64,000 nucleotides of DNA from Isoetes taiwanensis (GCA_021234155.1 JAJEKV010000097.1:2046001-2110000); one strand, 5' to 3'. Shown: positions 33,150 to 58,599, counted from the stretch's first letter. Translations and numbers: made by a program. The notes: generated from the sequence alone by a model not told the origin.

Positions 33150-34500
33150 TTGTGTATTGGAGTAGTGAGACGTGAGCTTCTCAAGGCAGAATTAAATGGG
33201 AAGCAATACCGTACTTTTTTGCTTACACTGTTTTTAGATGGAAAAAGACATGTTTGTTGCTACTCTGGAAATGATTTCCTGCTATCTGGTCACTTTTGGA
33301 TTGTTAAGAAATACAGACACCAAGAAGGCCAAGCTCTAACATGACAACAAGGAAACATTGGTAGGTAATATTCAAACAGGGAAAAATTATATGGCATCAG
33401 CCAGTGGTGCTTTAGCCACAAATCTAGGAGGAAGTGATGATATGGTTGCAGCTCCTAAAATAGAAAACAATGGTGTGACCAGTTTCCCAAAGAGATGCAA
33501 TGACATGAAATCCCGGATGATAAGGTGAACCATAGGGATGATAAGGTATATTTTTTATAGATATGGCTGCAAATGTTTCTTTGCATAATTTGATAAATAA
33601 CTCATTAGTAGGAGCTTGAAGCCATGACTGTGGATGGGAATGGGAGTGGAACAGGCCATATAATTGCAACTACAATTGGCGGTTGTAATGGGCAACTGAT
33701 GGTCTCTTGGCTTACTGCAGACATCATGTGTTCACATTTGAATTAAGCATCCTAACAGTGTCTCTTTGCTTTCAGTTGTGGGTACTGGATCCTTTGGGGT
33801 TGTTTTCCAGGTATTGTTCCATTGCATTTTTACTGGCTGCATAGTCTTTGTAAGATGCTGCTCACCTTTCACAGACCATTGCAAATATAGTTTTACATCG
33901 GATAAAAAAGAGGGGTGCTTTCTTTAGAGCCTTATAGGCATTTTATTTTTGAAGCGTTATGCAAGTTTGAAATTGTATTCTGTGTCCTTTTCAAGTAAAT
34001 GGATAAATATGCATTTTTCAATGGGCAAATTCAGATAATTGATGAATCCATGGTAGTTGGAACTATTCTGCATGCAAGCCTTCATCTAACACGTGGCATC
34101 CCATGACTTATTAATGCTTTTTCTAAGTCTCTGAATTTGCTTATGTTTTGCCTCCCATAGCTGTGGCGATATCTGATAATAGAAGAAGATGGGTTTGTCA
34201 TACTTTTGAAGCTTTACTAGACTGCAATTTGAAGCCAATGCTTTGCATGATGTAGCCAACTGTATATGAAGTTTTATTAGAATGGTGAGATGTGAACTTC
34301 ACAAGGTAGAATATATGGAAGCAATACCGTACTTCTTTAACTACACTGTTCTAAAGATGGAAAAAAAATGTTTATTGCTACTTTGTCAATGGTCTCTTGC
34401 TGTCTGGTCACTTTTGGATTGTTTGCTGTCCGCACTGTCCCAAAGAGATATGCTGTTGTGGTATGTTCGCATGCCTAATTTGAATACAATAAATAGCTTT
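33150..34500 (+). repeat. Dispersed direct repeat, two copies about 1.1 kb apart
   Basis: TGAGACGTGAGCTTCTCAAG...GAAGCAATACCGTACTT...TCTGGTCACTTTTGGATTGT at about 33165-33305 recurs as TGAGATGTGAACTTCACAAG...GAAGCAATACCGTACTT...TCTGGTCACTTTTGGATTGT at about 34284-34420. The GSK3-like exons lie between the copies. Confidence 0.75.
33391..33810 (+). pseudogene. GSK3/SHAGGY-like kinase, three 5' exons only
   Basis: Three exon-like blocks match the N-terminus of plant GSK3/SHAGGY kinases. Block 1 (33391-33545) starts MASASGALATNLGGSDDMV and, after two small indels, reads NDMK..DDKVNHRDDK before a GTATAT donor. Block 2 (33612 to about 33695) reads [17 protein letters not shown] then TTIGGCNGQ. 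Block 3 (33776-33810), between a TTTCAG acceptor and a GTATTG donor, reads VVGTGSFGVVFQ, the glycine-rich ATP loop, and stops at the intron position I recall for plant GSK3 genes. The catalytic lysine, HRD, DFG and all later exons are absent from the following 3.5 kb. Block 2 also has lost its usual 3' end. This is a truncated duplicate, not a working kinase. A Helitron 3' terminus lies 2 kb downstream, so capture by a Helitron is possible. Confidence 0.72.
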
Positions 34501-35815
34501 TAACATTATTAATCCACTATATGATTTCCTATTTCTTCACTTAGCTACTTGCTCCTTGGATTATATAATGCATTCCACTGGATAGGTATTTTTGAGCTTG
34601 AAACAAATTGAGAATTCAGCAAAGGATTTTAACGTTTGTTTTTTTGGACTGCTTAGAACTCCTGTTTAGAAATCTAGCTCCTAAGGTATTTCTGCATAGC
34701 TATCAGTGTAACTGGAATCTAATTTGTAAAATATTACTATTGCAACTATTTTGCAGTTGTGCATTTGGAGCTCTCCACAGTGGTATAATTCATGTCAAAT
34801 TTGAGTATGTTAAATAAGGCTTCTTATTTCTCCAAAGTTTGTTTATCGTCCTTTGCAAAGCTCAGCAGTGTAAACTTCAACACTCAAGGACATTTTAAAA
34901 TAGACATTGGCAGTTTAGAAAACCCATTGTGTTGATGCAATGTGCATTATTATAGATGGTTAATCACAGGTTATAGCATGTGGGAGAGTTGGAATAATGG
35001 TGTTTGGCTTCATACAGTTGATATTTATATTGGAAATTGGTGCTAAGCTTTAAATTGTTAATGATGGAATAACAAAAAAAATATTTGTTACATATATTTT
35101 TACCAAATAAATAGCAATTAAAAACACACCTATCCCTATTTGTACATGGCACTGGGAATAAAATGCGCATAAAGACATTTGATCCAATTTATAGAAAGTA
35201 AAACACAATTGCAGGTTGAGAGTAAAACCAAACGAATACAACGCATCGGTGGCAATGATATGACACATTATTTTTCTAACATCAATTTGTAACTTAGAAT
35301 GATGATTTCATGATATCGAAATGCAATCTTCTTTTGCATTTTGCTCTCACAGTTCAATGTTGTCATAGGAATTCCCTTTATAGAGTTCCTCTTAGTGGCA
35401 AGGGGTTGCACCTTTATAGGGATATGAAGTAGGACTCGACCCAAGGTAGTATACAATATTGTGATATGATAACACTTGCAGATTAGATCAATGAATTTGC
35501 CTCATCTTTCACTTTTACACTGAGTACGATGTTGAGAAACAAGAATACTGCTTGCACATGGGTATATATCTGACATTAGGCCTTTGTAATCTTCAACAGG
35601 TGGATGCACAATGGCATAAAGGATGTTGACTGTTGATGATGTTTATGAAATTCCACATTACACCATTTGTAAGACATCTCCTACTAGCATTTTCAAACAT
35701 TCCATTTGTTTCCTACTTTATTTTTTCATCTAAATGTCCAATTTTCGAATATACTTTTATTAGAATCAGACATGTATGCGCTTCTATAAACTGAGCTTGC
35801 AAGCGCCCACGATGA
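34500..35815. other. Non-coding stretch before the Helitron terminus
   Basis: AT-rich, intron-like sequence. I looked for the next GSK3 exons (AIKK-type segment) and did not find them. Confidence 0.4.
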
Positions 35816-35820
35816 CTGAT

Positions 35821-35849
35821 GCCCGGCATCGCCGGGCATACGTTTCTAG
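35821..35849 (+). mobile_element. Helitron 3' terminus, plus strand
   Basis: GCCCGGCATCGCCGGGC (35821-35837) forms a 7-bp GC-rich stem. Eight bases later the sequence reads CTAG (35846-35849), followed by T. A short GC-rich hairpin just upstream of CTRR, with insertion before T, is the standard 3' end of Helitron rolling-circle transposons. The 5' end (TC preceded by A) and any Rep/helicase gene were not found; if present, the element extends to the left, where the truncated GSK3 exons lie. Confidence 0.65.
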
Positions 35850-37570
35850 TATACTTTGAGTTCTCTTTGTCTTGATAAAATGGGATCCGGTTGTGAATTT
35901 TGTTTGCAAGAACAATCCGATTCAAACTTATAAATTCCTGGGTGAGAAAACTATAGGAAATTTTCCGCTAGGAAGAAAAATGTTTTCCCAACGTGGAACC
36001 CTATTGGCCTTCAGATTCAGCCTTCTTTGCCTCTAAACCATGTTTGTCTTCAAATCTGACCCTGTTGGCCTTCAAATCCGGCTCTGTTCACCTTTAATGC
36101 AGGATTCACATGAGTCTTCAAATTTGCAGCAGCAACGGATGTGGGTGTGACCAGCAGTGCAGCAGCCCTGTAGCTGCAACAGCTCTGCTGATAGGTATAT
36201 GCGGGGCTGCTTCAAAATCTGCAGTGCTGCTTGAAAATTTGCAACAGCCCAAAATGTCATGCCCTTTTACAGCTAGCGTTTTTTCCTTTTTGTATAAGAG
36301 AATGCCCTTTTGGGCAACATTCTGAGTTCACGGCCAGTCTGACATGGCATCAAATAGGATGGTAGTTTCGCAAAAAACAACCTAATTACCTACCACTAGT
36401 GGAATCTAGGCCTTAATGTCGTGTGGTGGCAGAATTATGGCCCCAAATTAGTGAAACTAAATTTATCCTTAATGTAGTGCCATGGCATAATCATGATTGT
36501 TGGAAATTCTGTGGGATGGAATCACAAACCTTTGGGATTGTGCCACATCACTACATTACCCTCCAAATTTTAGGTGATGTGATAAGCTTGCAATATTTTT
36601 GTTTGGTATTTGCGTGCAGTATTTGTGGCATGGTTTGGCCAAGATTTCGGCTGTGTATTGTATAGAAAATCGTATGTGAAGCATATTTTTTAGCTGATTT
36701 GAGCTGCTTGTTGGCGGCCAAAGGTAATGGCCCGAAGATTTGCATGGCGGTGTTCTCAGTATCTGTTTATTTCGATTTGTATCTGAGTGGTTCGAATTTA
36801 GAAGGACATGGCTGTGGAGATCGGCATGATAGGTCAGGATTGCATGCTTGTGTTCTCGGTTTCTGGAGTCGAGGGTTGGAGCGACTGGAGGGCCACGGCG
36901 ATGCTTGAAGAACTTTCTCGGTTTTGGCTGCTGGGCAGACGATGCTTCTAATTCATTTTCTATTTAAGTGCTTTAGGGGTTCTAGTGAAGCCCGTATGGC
37001 CTGGAGATTCGATTCCTCCAGCCTAGGTTCTTGGTGATTTATCCAAATTTTTGTGTTGTTCTTTGGTGGACGCAGATCTGTATCGCCACAGTTTGAGTGG
37101 AGGCCAAGGAATTTCTTGCTTCAAACACAATCGATTGAGACCATGGTTTAAAATTTTCAAATGGAGACCATAGGAAATGTCATGTGATTTTTTTGGCAAA
37201 ATGTTAGTAGCCGTGGATCTGGCACAATGCCAGAAATATGCTACCCATCAATGGTCAGAATTGAAAGTTAGAGAAAAAAACAGATAAAGAAACAATAATA
37301 ATAATGTGTCATATATTATTCGTTGTAGGTGATGTGAATGTGTTGTATTTGTATTTTGAGTTTCAACAACGTGTAAACATTTGGGTGGTAAAATGGTGGA
37401 AGCCATCATAGTGTTTTGGCCCACCATTGCGGCCTTTATTCCATGTGGAAGTGCACGTGAGAAAAGCGGAGGAATGAGACTCTACCACCTCCTGGCGATG
37501 GCGACGTACATAGCACGAGTGGGATATACAAGAATTTTAGCCTGACACATTCTCGATTAAACAACTGAAC
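35850..37570. other. Non-coding stretch upstream of the ABC transporter gene
   Basis: I see no gene. The interval at 36000-36080 repeats the phrase TTGGCCTTCA(G)AAT a few times. The segment at 37440-37640 could be promoter and 5' UTR of the ABC transporter, but no TATA box could be fixed with confidence. Confidence 0.35.
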
Positions 37571-37578
37571 AATCTAAT

Positions 37579-40500
37579 TATGGATGCGTCGCCGCCCCAT
37601 TCGCACCATCTTTCTCTCGTTTGCAAGGTTTTGTAAGTTTGCTTACTTCCCTCAGCTGGAAAACCTAGTTCTTCAATCAATGCCTTCGTGTAGCTGACGA
37701 AGTTCTTTTCCCTAGTTCTTTGAAGTCAAGATGAAATTTATGGAAGCTTTCTGCCCCAAATCCTTCCCGGTACTATCTAGAGTTGAGAGCCAGTTCACTG
37801 CAAGTTTGAAAAATTTACAATTGTATGCACTGTAATGCAGGTTTGGAATGGTCATGATTTTTCCCCGTGTTTCGAAAATCTATATCCTTTCATTGACTGG
37901 ATTTCTAGCAATTGCTTAAATTTTTAACCAACGTTGAGATTCTTGACTCTTTTATACGTTCTTCGGTATTGCTGGAGACTGCATCCTGGTTCTTGCAATT
38001 ATTAGGCAGTTTGTCATTGCGAGGAATAAGGTACTCCATTCTATGTCAGTACCACTTTGAGTTTGCACGATGTTTTATCTCTTTCTCTGTATCATAACTT
38101 GGCTTTTCTTGGATAATTTTTGTGGCAGAGAACACTTCTGTCAGTGAAACAAAAGTTTTATGGATCTTATTGTATGAAGATTCTTCTCATCGTGGGTCTA
38201 GTCTTATCAGTATGGAGGGACTTTTCCTTTTGTTTCAATGGTGCAGCAAACAAGTCCACGTGCCAACGTATTCTCTAATGCATGCTGGTTCCAAGTTTGC
38301 AGCATGGGTAACTTCAGCACACAAATTTTATCGATCAATGAGTTGGCAGAAGTAGGACTGAAAGAGCTGCAACTCTGTTATGCAGGCTTGCTCTTTAACG
38401 CTTTTCTACAACTGTGAATATAGCATTGTTACTAATGGATGGATTACCTCTGGATGCTGGTTCTTTTGGCCAGCAATGAGTCTACCTATGATGAGAACGA
38501 TTTTATTATCAAACAAGGTATGTAGGGGCAACTAGGAGAAGCATTCAAATGCTGCTATCCGAATTACTTTCTGAAATTTGTTGCTCAGAGTCAGGTTCTC
38601 CATCATTGGGATCAGCTGCTAATGGTTACTGTGTCGACATCTTTTGCTGTGCTGATCCTAGTAAATGCCATAAGTAGAGATGATTCAAAAAAATGTGTGG
38701 CAGAAAGGTATTTCGAACTGACCGATCCAGAAGTTTTGCAAAGAATGCTCACAAATTGGCTATTTTCCTTTAGGAAAGGAGGAGGACTCACAGATACTTT
38801 GCTCCAACCATGCCGATCTGGAAATGAAGGGCAGTATCTTACAATGGTAAGTGTTCGGCTCAAACTTGCATCTAATATTGATTCAAAGTAATTGGTTTAA
38901 GGCCAGTACTTACTACTACATTCTTACCTTTGATGTACAAAGACCAGTACTATCTAATACTAAGCATTAAAAATCTTTCTTTCCAAGACCACAAGAAGTG
39001 GGTTTTGTCAAAAGCTGAACGTAAAAAGGGAGAAATGATGCAGTTAACCAGGTACACAAAGGAGCAAAAGATGAGTGAAATTCATGTAGTGAATAAGAGA
39101 AGACGGTTGTCCTTTATGCACATTCCCTTGTAACTAGCTGCTTAGCAGGTAAAAAACATCAGATGGCATATTACTTCACATCATGGATCCTAATTGGTTC
39201 TAGGCAATGCCATATTGCTGCCTGGATGGGTTGTTACATCACCATTCATCACGACTTAAGATCAAAGCTGTTGAAACATAAGTCAAGTGGCAGAAGATGT
39301 TTTCAGTTTAGCTGCGGCATCCTCCTTAAGCTCAAAATAATAAGAAAATGCTTTATTCGTGGTTTAGGCCTATATTACAGAGCAATTTGGCCAGAAACTT
39401 CCTTATGCAGAATGGTGGTAATGTTTATGAATCCTGGATAAGTTGCCCAGGTTGAGGAAACTCTGGTTGTCATAATGGATAGGTACACTTGTCTGAACAA
39501 AGCCAAGATGTTGAGGCTTCTGCAGCCAGGTTACCTCACAAGTAGCATCATATGACGCCTTATGCTTCTGTGCTGGAGGAAAGTGAAGTGTATTATTTGT
39601 CTTCTAAGACTATCGACTCAATAAAAAAACAATTTTATAATCAAAAGCAGAATAGTCTAATGAGTTAGTATTTCATCAGCCACTCCCTCTGAATCTCCTA
39701 TGTCATCGGCAGCTAATTGCATTTATCATCTGATATATTATCTCCATTCAAAAACTTGATAGGGACAGAGAGTATATATGACGATGGTGCTGATTGCACA
39801 TCATGATGTTATGAGGATGATCTGGTTAAGGTTAAGCATCTTATGGACCTGAAGGATCGTAGAAAGACAAATAATACATTTGTTTTCGTTTTATTGGAAA
39901 CTTTCAAATTTTGCCAATAGGCTCAATAAGTTTTCCAAACATGAGATATCCCCGCCAACCTGTGCCCCCAGCCTGTGATGTGGGGAAATGTTAGGTTACT
40001 CATGCTTTGCTTCCAATTTCATTTAATGTCAGAGACTATTCATGTTCTTTGTTCTCTTGGTGCATTGTATTATTTGCCAGTTTCAGTGTGCAAATGACAT
40101 GAACTCATCCATCCTTGTTCTGCAGATGGCATGCCCCTTCTTACTTGATACATTGTCACCAGAGTCTTGTATTCTGTAAGCCTTTCTAAATGGTTCCCTT
40201 CTACCTGCCAATTACATTTTCACAGAGTTAGGACAGCCCAAATTTTTTCTTCCAACAATTTTGTCAAAATAGAAGTTGCATAAGTCATGAGTTGGCAGAT
40301 AGTGATAGCATAGTGATGATGATGTGGTAAGTCATTGGCATCTGGCTTTTACACGGCTCTGGAAATCATTCAGTATTTATTACGAAATTAGTATCAGTCT
40401 GACTGAAAAATTGACTTTTACCCTGGCTGAGTAAGCAGTTAGTTTCAGGAAATTGTGCATCGTAAATACCTTCAGAGTTGTCTCCACTTCATTTTTCTCT

Positions 40501-41660
40501 TTTGTTACTTCTCTCTGGTCGGTCTGGCTTCCTTTTATATCATTCAGCTCTTGACATGGTATCAAAGCTGGGAAGGTGCTAAGCAGTATCTTTGATTGCT
40601 ATTGCAATTTGTAATTACTGACATTTCATTTGCAAACCATAATTTGAAATGAAATCTGCAATATCTGATTGACATCAGGTGGTAAACTAACTAGATAGCC
40701 CCAAAAGTGGCTGTCCTCCTCTTATAAATTTACAACCAATCACTTGATGCTGTGGATGCATATATGGACCCAATTTAGTGTACAACATGCATGACTGACT
40801 GGGAAGGGTGTTTTACAGACCCTGAAGCATAGATATAGTTAAGCATCAGGTATTTAGCCATTATTTCAGTGTTGATATTGCTGGAAGGGAGTGTTTCCTG
40901 AAGTTAGGAAAGATGTAAACAGGGGTGGTATTTGGCTGCCTTTATGGACATGCCATATGCCCACAATATAGGAGTGCATCTCTCGAGATTGAAATGACCG
41001 TTACATACAATTTTTAACAGCATTTGCATCATAGTGCTCCCATGTTAATTCCAATGAGAAGACATATTGATCCTGTCTGCAGGTTGTCTTTTTGTGTGTT
41101 TGGCATGTACTAAAACGGGGGAAAACTATAAAGCCAGACAAGATTATTGTCTTTTCTTCTTCCCCACAGCCTGCTTTGTTAGTTTGATGACTCTCCACTT
41201 TTAAGACTTGACATCTTCGTACATCTTTTTAACCTATGAATATGCATTATCTTTTTCCAATTCGGGTACTGCACAGGTTATTATACATGTGAGCTTGGGC
41301 TTCAATTTTCAGCACTTGCCATAGAGAATTGTCTTAAATTACAGAGTGTATCCATTAGTTGGAAATACAGAATGCAAATATGAACAAGATTGCTTGTTTA
41401 CTTAGCATTATATCTATTATTTAGGTTCCCCTTTCTCCGTCTTAATCAATTTCAATATGTCATATATAAACAGGGAAGTACTACCCTTTAGCAACATTGG
41501 TATTGTGTGTGAATCTCATAGGCAAGTGGTCTTAGTGGATATGAAAGTGCTTCTCCTCCAGTGGTATCTCCAAGCCAATTAATTGTTGACACGGAAAAGT
41601 TAGACTGCAAATGCATAGTTGCAGAGATGTGCACATGCTCTCAGGAATCTAATTCAGAGG
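37579..41660 (+). CDS. Putative 5' exons (TMD0 region) of the ABCC transporter
   Basis: Upstream of the clear ABCC exons several hydrophobic blocks have plausible splice borders. There is a possible first exon MDASPPHSHHLSLVCK (37579-37626); GIAGDCILVLAIIRQFVIA with NK before GTACTC (about 37960-38031); YCMKILLIVGLVLSVW (about 38165-38215); NGWITSGCWFFWPAMSLPM (about 38430-38490); LLMVTVSTSFAVLILVNAIS (38610-38670); and a polar exon at 41522-41659. ABCC proteins often carry an extra N-terminal five-helix TMD0, and these blocks sit where it should be. The blocks are in different frames, and exon borders are my guesses, so this is a region assignment and not a gene model. Confidence 0.35.
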
Positions 41661-41809
41661 TTCTAGTCTTGGCAACATTCGTTTTAATTTAATGCGGAAG
41701 CATAAACGGAGGACAATATCACAGAAAAACATCTATATTTTGCTGGCAGAATTGTAATAAATTTTTGGATCACAATTTTTTGATTTATTCTTTAACTAAA
41801 TTTTGGTAG

Positions 41810-53821
<12,012 letters not shown>

Positions 53822-53829
53822 AAGATTGT

Positions 53830-56760
53830 TTAAATACCCCTGTATTCTTTATAATTGTCGTGCCAAAACGCCAAGAACGTCTTTAAGAAAGCTTTGTATT
53901 TCTCTGTTATTGACATTCACACCATGAACATCTTAGCAGGGATACTATGTGGCTAATTTGTGACAGATTTACGGTCGGCAATCTCCGGCCCTGGCTTATT
54001 TGTGACAGATTTATTTCCTAGTATGGCTCATCATCTCTGTTGCATAGCGGCTCTATAACTGAGTCCGGTAATCCTTAATTCATATATAGGATTAACCAGC
54101 ATTCTTGCTTTTCATTTCTTTTGTCTCACCATGATGAGCAGCTAGAAGATGTTAATTAACAGATACTCCGTTTAACTAGTCTTACTCTTATCCTCTTAGA
54201 TCCTATAAAGTCCATTGTAGCTCTGCAAATAACTTGAATTTTCCACACAGTATGCATCTCAATATTAACTGACACAATGAGGTTAAGACAATATCATCCG
54301 GAATGTCAAAAGTTAAGCACAATATCAGAATTTCCACCACCGTGATGCACAATGGGATTAAGATGCGTTTTCCACTGAACAAGATACCGAGTCCAGAGTA
54401 ACAGCTTAAGTTAGCGGATCATCAGTTGGTGATTCTGCATAACAAAATGAAGTACACATGCTACCGCTATAGGAATAAGAAAAAATGAGATGAAAACAAT
54501 GAGATTCAGAAAAGCAAGCATAATTTCCAATATCAGATTTTTAAGCATTTGTAAGGGCGTATTTATTTCAAACGCTTTTTTGTATGAACTCTTTTCTCCT
54601 TTGGCCTAGCGGATGGCGTGCTTCAGATTTCATTTCTGTCTCCTCTTCCCTCCAGAGCATCTTTAAATGGGAAAATTTCACCTCTGTATGCAAGGTAATT
54701 AAATACACATTAGCTTGCTATTGTCACAGGCTATAAGAAAAACAAAACGTATTATAAGGTCGAAGTTTTACAATTCAGATCGTTATATGGAGGGCCGTCC
54801 CCTGGAGCCACTGTGCTGGAAGCGACTTTTGGTCGTGCCACGTCGTGTGGCACTTTCGGTCGTGCGTGGGGGCCGACCAAGCTTCAACTTTGGTCGACTT
54901 GATTAAGCCTATGTCTCCAGCACTACATAGCGTTCGAATGCATTTTGTAAAGCCTGCCTAAAAGTTGAATTAGATCCCATTCAATACAAACGGATTCAAT
55001 TTGGCGGCAGATCATTCACAATTCTTTTGAATATGTTCGATCCAACAATTAAATTGGTTAGATCTTCCGGGTGGGCGCTTGCAATAGGGCAATTTTGATG
55101 GCGCCTATACGATCAACGGGATCTATTTAAACCTCGATCCCGAGCTCCTACAATTACCAAGAGGATTAAATGTTAAAGGAAGAGAAGACAGAGCATACAC
55201 CAGATAAGGGCAAGGCCAAGAGGACTCTTACATTGAAGAGAGGCCAATAGATCGAACATCAAATGCCATGAGGACATCTTATAGGAGGTTAGTAAATATA
55301 GCATTTCTATTAGCAAGGTTCTAGGCCCGAAGGTTCAGTTGAAAATCGTATAAAACATATGCGTACGAGAGGGGTTTTCTTTGGCTTTTTTTCGTACATA
55401 TATAAATGGAAGGGGTTTTTTTGGCTTGAATTAGCATAATAACAGACGACTTCTTTTGTACTTTTGTATGTTTGTTTATACGGGTTTACTAAGATTTGGT
55501 GATTGTATTTCACGTGGTGTACTAATTAGTACTTCTAGACTGCATCAAGTATTTCATAATTCAATCGTCACACCAGAAGATTTTGGCAAGGTATTGTTTT
55601 TTTAAGAAATTGCTAGAATTGGTTAGACTTTCTTGCTTCAAGTTGTAGAAATTTTAGGAAGGTCTTGTCTACAAAGGATTGTCTAAGACTTTTTTCCCTT
55701 TGACTTGCCAAGTTCTGGCGTCGTCTTGTTTGTTTAAAAATAGTTAGAAGGCATCATCTTGTTTATCTAGAAATAGTTAGAATTAATCGAATTGTTTTGC
55801 CAAAGTTGTCTACCCATTACTTATTGTAATATGTTGTATTATTATATGCAATTTATCATTGCAAGGCAGTGCACCATAAATACTTAGTGGTTATTGTATT
55901 GACTAGGTACCAGGATTCGAAATGCCAGCATTCAATTATTGTTGACATGAATAGGATATGTTGTCCTACAAAAAAAGGTAACAAATTGGACTTCGTCCTA
56001 TTAATAGGATTTTGTGCTATTCTTTTTAAGGGGAGGAAGACTTGTTTTAGTAGAAAGAGTTAGTTGATTTGATATCATTCTATGGAACATCAAAGAAGGT
56101 TAGGAAAGGAAAGAATAGAAAATTGTTGCAGCTTTGGCGAGACATGTCTGGAGAAGAGAATATGCTAAATTTAAGTTACATGTTCAAGCAAATTGTCACA
56201 TATAAAACTTGAAGAGGTAGGAGCTGCTATTGCATGAAATGAGGTATATGTTTAACTCTTATAATGTGTTGAAATTGATATAGGTCGCACTTGTTCAAAG
56301 GCACAAATAATGCGATATTTGAGACCATGTCTCGTCATAGGATCGCTATGAAAGATAAGTTTGCAAAGATGATGGAATCAAAGATGTTGGATGGATGGCT
56401 GAATATTACTATAAATGGGCCTGATGATTGTGGTGATTTTGACTATGCAGATAATATTGAAGTCTGGAAAAAGATGTCAAGTCATAAAAACGAGAATGCT
56501 ACAATGATCATTGTTTATAGTTTGATTCAAACATTGCGCCTTTGCATATTTTAATCTTTTAATGTCTAAAATTTTAGTACTTTTATGTGGAATTATCTAT
56601 TGTACTGATTTTGGACTCTATCCTGTTGTTTTTTATAGTAGGTTGGACATGTCTTACTGAAATTGAAGATGTCCTATTGGATTTTTGTTTACCTTAGTTT
56701 TTATAGAATTTCAAACCCTGCTGGGTACGTTTGAAAAGCAACTCATAAAACAAATTTAAA
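53830..56760. other. Region downstream of ABCC, no gene recognised
   Basis: The first few hundred bases are probably 3' UTR. At 54835-54853 GTGCCAC and GTGGCAC form a perfect 7-bp stem with a five-base loop, next to a repeated GGTCGTGCC/GGTCGTGCG phrase. The plus frame 56291-56554 (87 codons, acidic, contains DDCGDFDYADNIEVWKKM) may be an element remnant but is unidentified. Confidence 0.35.
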
Positions 56761-56765
56761 ACAAA

Positions 56766-56794
56766 CTAGTAACGGTTGCCCGGCATTGCCGGGC
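56766..56794 (-). mobile_element. Helitron 3' terminus, minus strand
   Basis: On the minus strand GCCCGGCAATGCCGGGC (56794-56778) is followed after eight bases by CTAG (56769-56766) and then T. The stem sequence and the eight-base spacing are the same as in the terminus at 35821-35849, which is on the other strand. The element would extend to the right. I could not identify its 5' TC end or a RepHel protein, so it is probably non-autonomous. Confidence 0.65.
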
Positions 56795-57220
56795 CTTGAA
56801 GTTTATACTGGGTGGTATGCACTGACAATGAAATTTATGTTGGAGTTGTTACGTAGATGTTGGTGCCATTGCTAGGCTTTGATAGTAATGTCCTATGTTG
56901 CATTTGTGTTTAATTAGTTAGTTTGTAAATGGTGGCTAGAAATAAAGTCGTATAAATCATTAAGGAACAGGTCTTTCCAGATGCTCAAGTTGCCTATTGA
57001 TGCTTGTAGTCATATTGTTAAAGTTATACGTGTAGTTGTATTGTTAAAGCTATAAGTGTTTCTCCTTACATGACGGGCGATATCTTCATGTTGTGGTTGG
57101 GCTCTTTATTCGTTACCTTTCTGTGTTATGTATGTGGTGGTAGGCCACCTCATGAAATGCTAAATCGCACTGGTTGATGACATATTGAACCCCCTCGTGA
57201 GATGCCGAATAATGTCAACA

Positions 57221-57345
57221 TATGTTGGAATGGTGATGGGATGCCTTATGCCTATGTTGTGCATCTGCAAGACTGCTTCGATGTCGTCGTATGTTAGAAT
57301 GGTGATGGGATGCCTATGTTGTGCATACGCAAGAGTCTTCGAAGC
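57221..57345 (+). repeat. Imperfect tandem duplication, about 69 bp period
   Basis: TATGTTGGAATGGTGATGGG with ATGCC and CTATGTTGTGCAT at 57221-57264 recurs as TATGTTAGAATGGTGATGGG with ATGCC and TATGTTGTGCAT at about 57290-57327. It lies within the space expected for the minus-strand Helitron. Confidence 0.75.
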
Positions 57346-57960
57346 AGCGTATGAAACTATGATGTTGGTTTGTGAAAGGACGTTTGACTCCATATTAGAA
57401 ATGTAGAATTAACGAATTGTTAAGCAACATTATGCCGTGGACACATATTTGGTTGCAAACGTAGATGACCGACAAAGATAATGTCTACGTTACAAAACCC
57501 GTTGGTTACCATTGTGAAGTACATGAGTGCAAAGTCTAAGTATGTGGTGTGAATTTGCTTCCTTTAAAATGTAAAAATATTTAATAGTGTAGTGTTTTAT
57601 GACTTTAGAAGATGATTTCCACGGTATTGAATGACTTTAGAAGATTTCTATGGTATTGAACTACCATATAGAGCCCATGATGTAGGTAAGCTATCAAAAA
57701 GCAAATTGACTAGAAAGATGGATTGATAATGAGTTATTGTTGACAATAATAAACGGTTGCATAAGTGTAGATTCTCTTGGCTTTTTAAATTTAGAAAAGA
57801 CTATGCTCAAAGTATCCCCTTTAAATTGAACAAATGTTACACTCAATGGATGTCCCAATACTCCTGGGCTTTAACAACTATAAATAATGTCAAAGCTTGT
57901 TTGCAGGCTAAAGAAAAATAAATTCTAATTTTCAAAAGCATGCCATTTATAATATAGTGT

Positions 57961-58570
57961 TTTTTTTTTTTTTTGAAGAACGACAAACTTTATTGAAACT
58001 CCAAGCCAAAAGCAAAATACAAATGCAGAGGCGGGAATAAAGTCTCAGAGGATAATCATGATCCACTGAGTAGAACCACAGCCTATGCATAAGACAACAC
58101 ACTCAAATAGGACTCAAATATCAACTGTCGCTTGGCAGGAGCAAGCGAAGAACAATGGTATGCCTTAGCGATTCTAGCTTGTGCGTCTTGGAGGACAACT
58201 GCAGGAGGAATATCCAAACCCTGAAAGATACACAGTCTTCTGCGCTTCCAGATGGACCACAACAACCATCCTGATGCTAAATGAAATGCTTGGCTCCGCA
58301 ACTTATTCCAAGTATCCAGATAAATAGCCAGAAGCACTTGCTGACTTGTCAATGTCACATGAAAAAGAGAAACCATCCAAGGCCAAACAGGCTGGAGATG
58401 AACACATAAAAAAAAAATCAGAAAAATGGGCAATTTAAAATTCCCGTTTGGCTGCAATGTTCTACATGCCCAACATTGCATATTCATTATGGCGGTGAAT
58501 TTGGTATCTGTGGAATCTATGATATCTGACTTCTTCTGGCCTTCGCACTTGAAATCTGGCGGAAACAATT
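57961..58570 (-). mobile_element. 5'-truncated L1-type LINE (3' end of ORF2)
   Basis: On the minus strand an open frame of 161 codons (58568-58083) contains MQCWACRTLQPNG, LAIYLDTWNKLRSQ and SGWLLWSIWKRRRLCIF, the zf-RVT-like C-terminus of plant L1 ORF2 with its final WxxWKxRN..F pattern. A short 3' UTR ending AAAGTTTGTCGTTCTTC and a poly(A) tail (poly-T at 57961-57974) follow. Possible duplicated target sequences are ATGCCATTTATAATA left of the tail and ATGCCATTATTCTAG right of 58570, but they match only in part. It is a typical dead-on-arrival LINE copy. Confidence 0.75.
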
Positions 58571-58599
58571 CTAGTATGCCATTATTCTAGTATGCTATT

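Noticed and set aside
54835-54853. Third Helitron hairpin (GTGCCAC..GTGGCAC)
   Set aside because: No CTRR-T follows at the proper distance on either strand.
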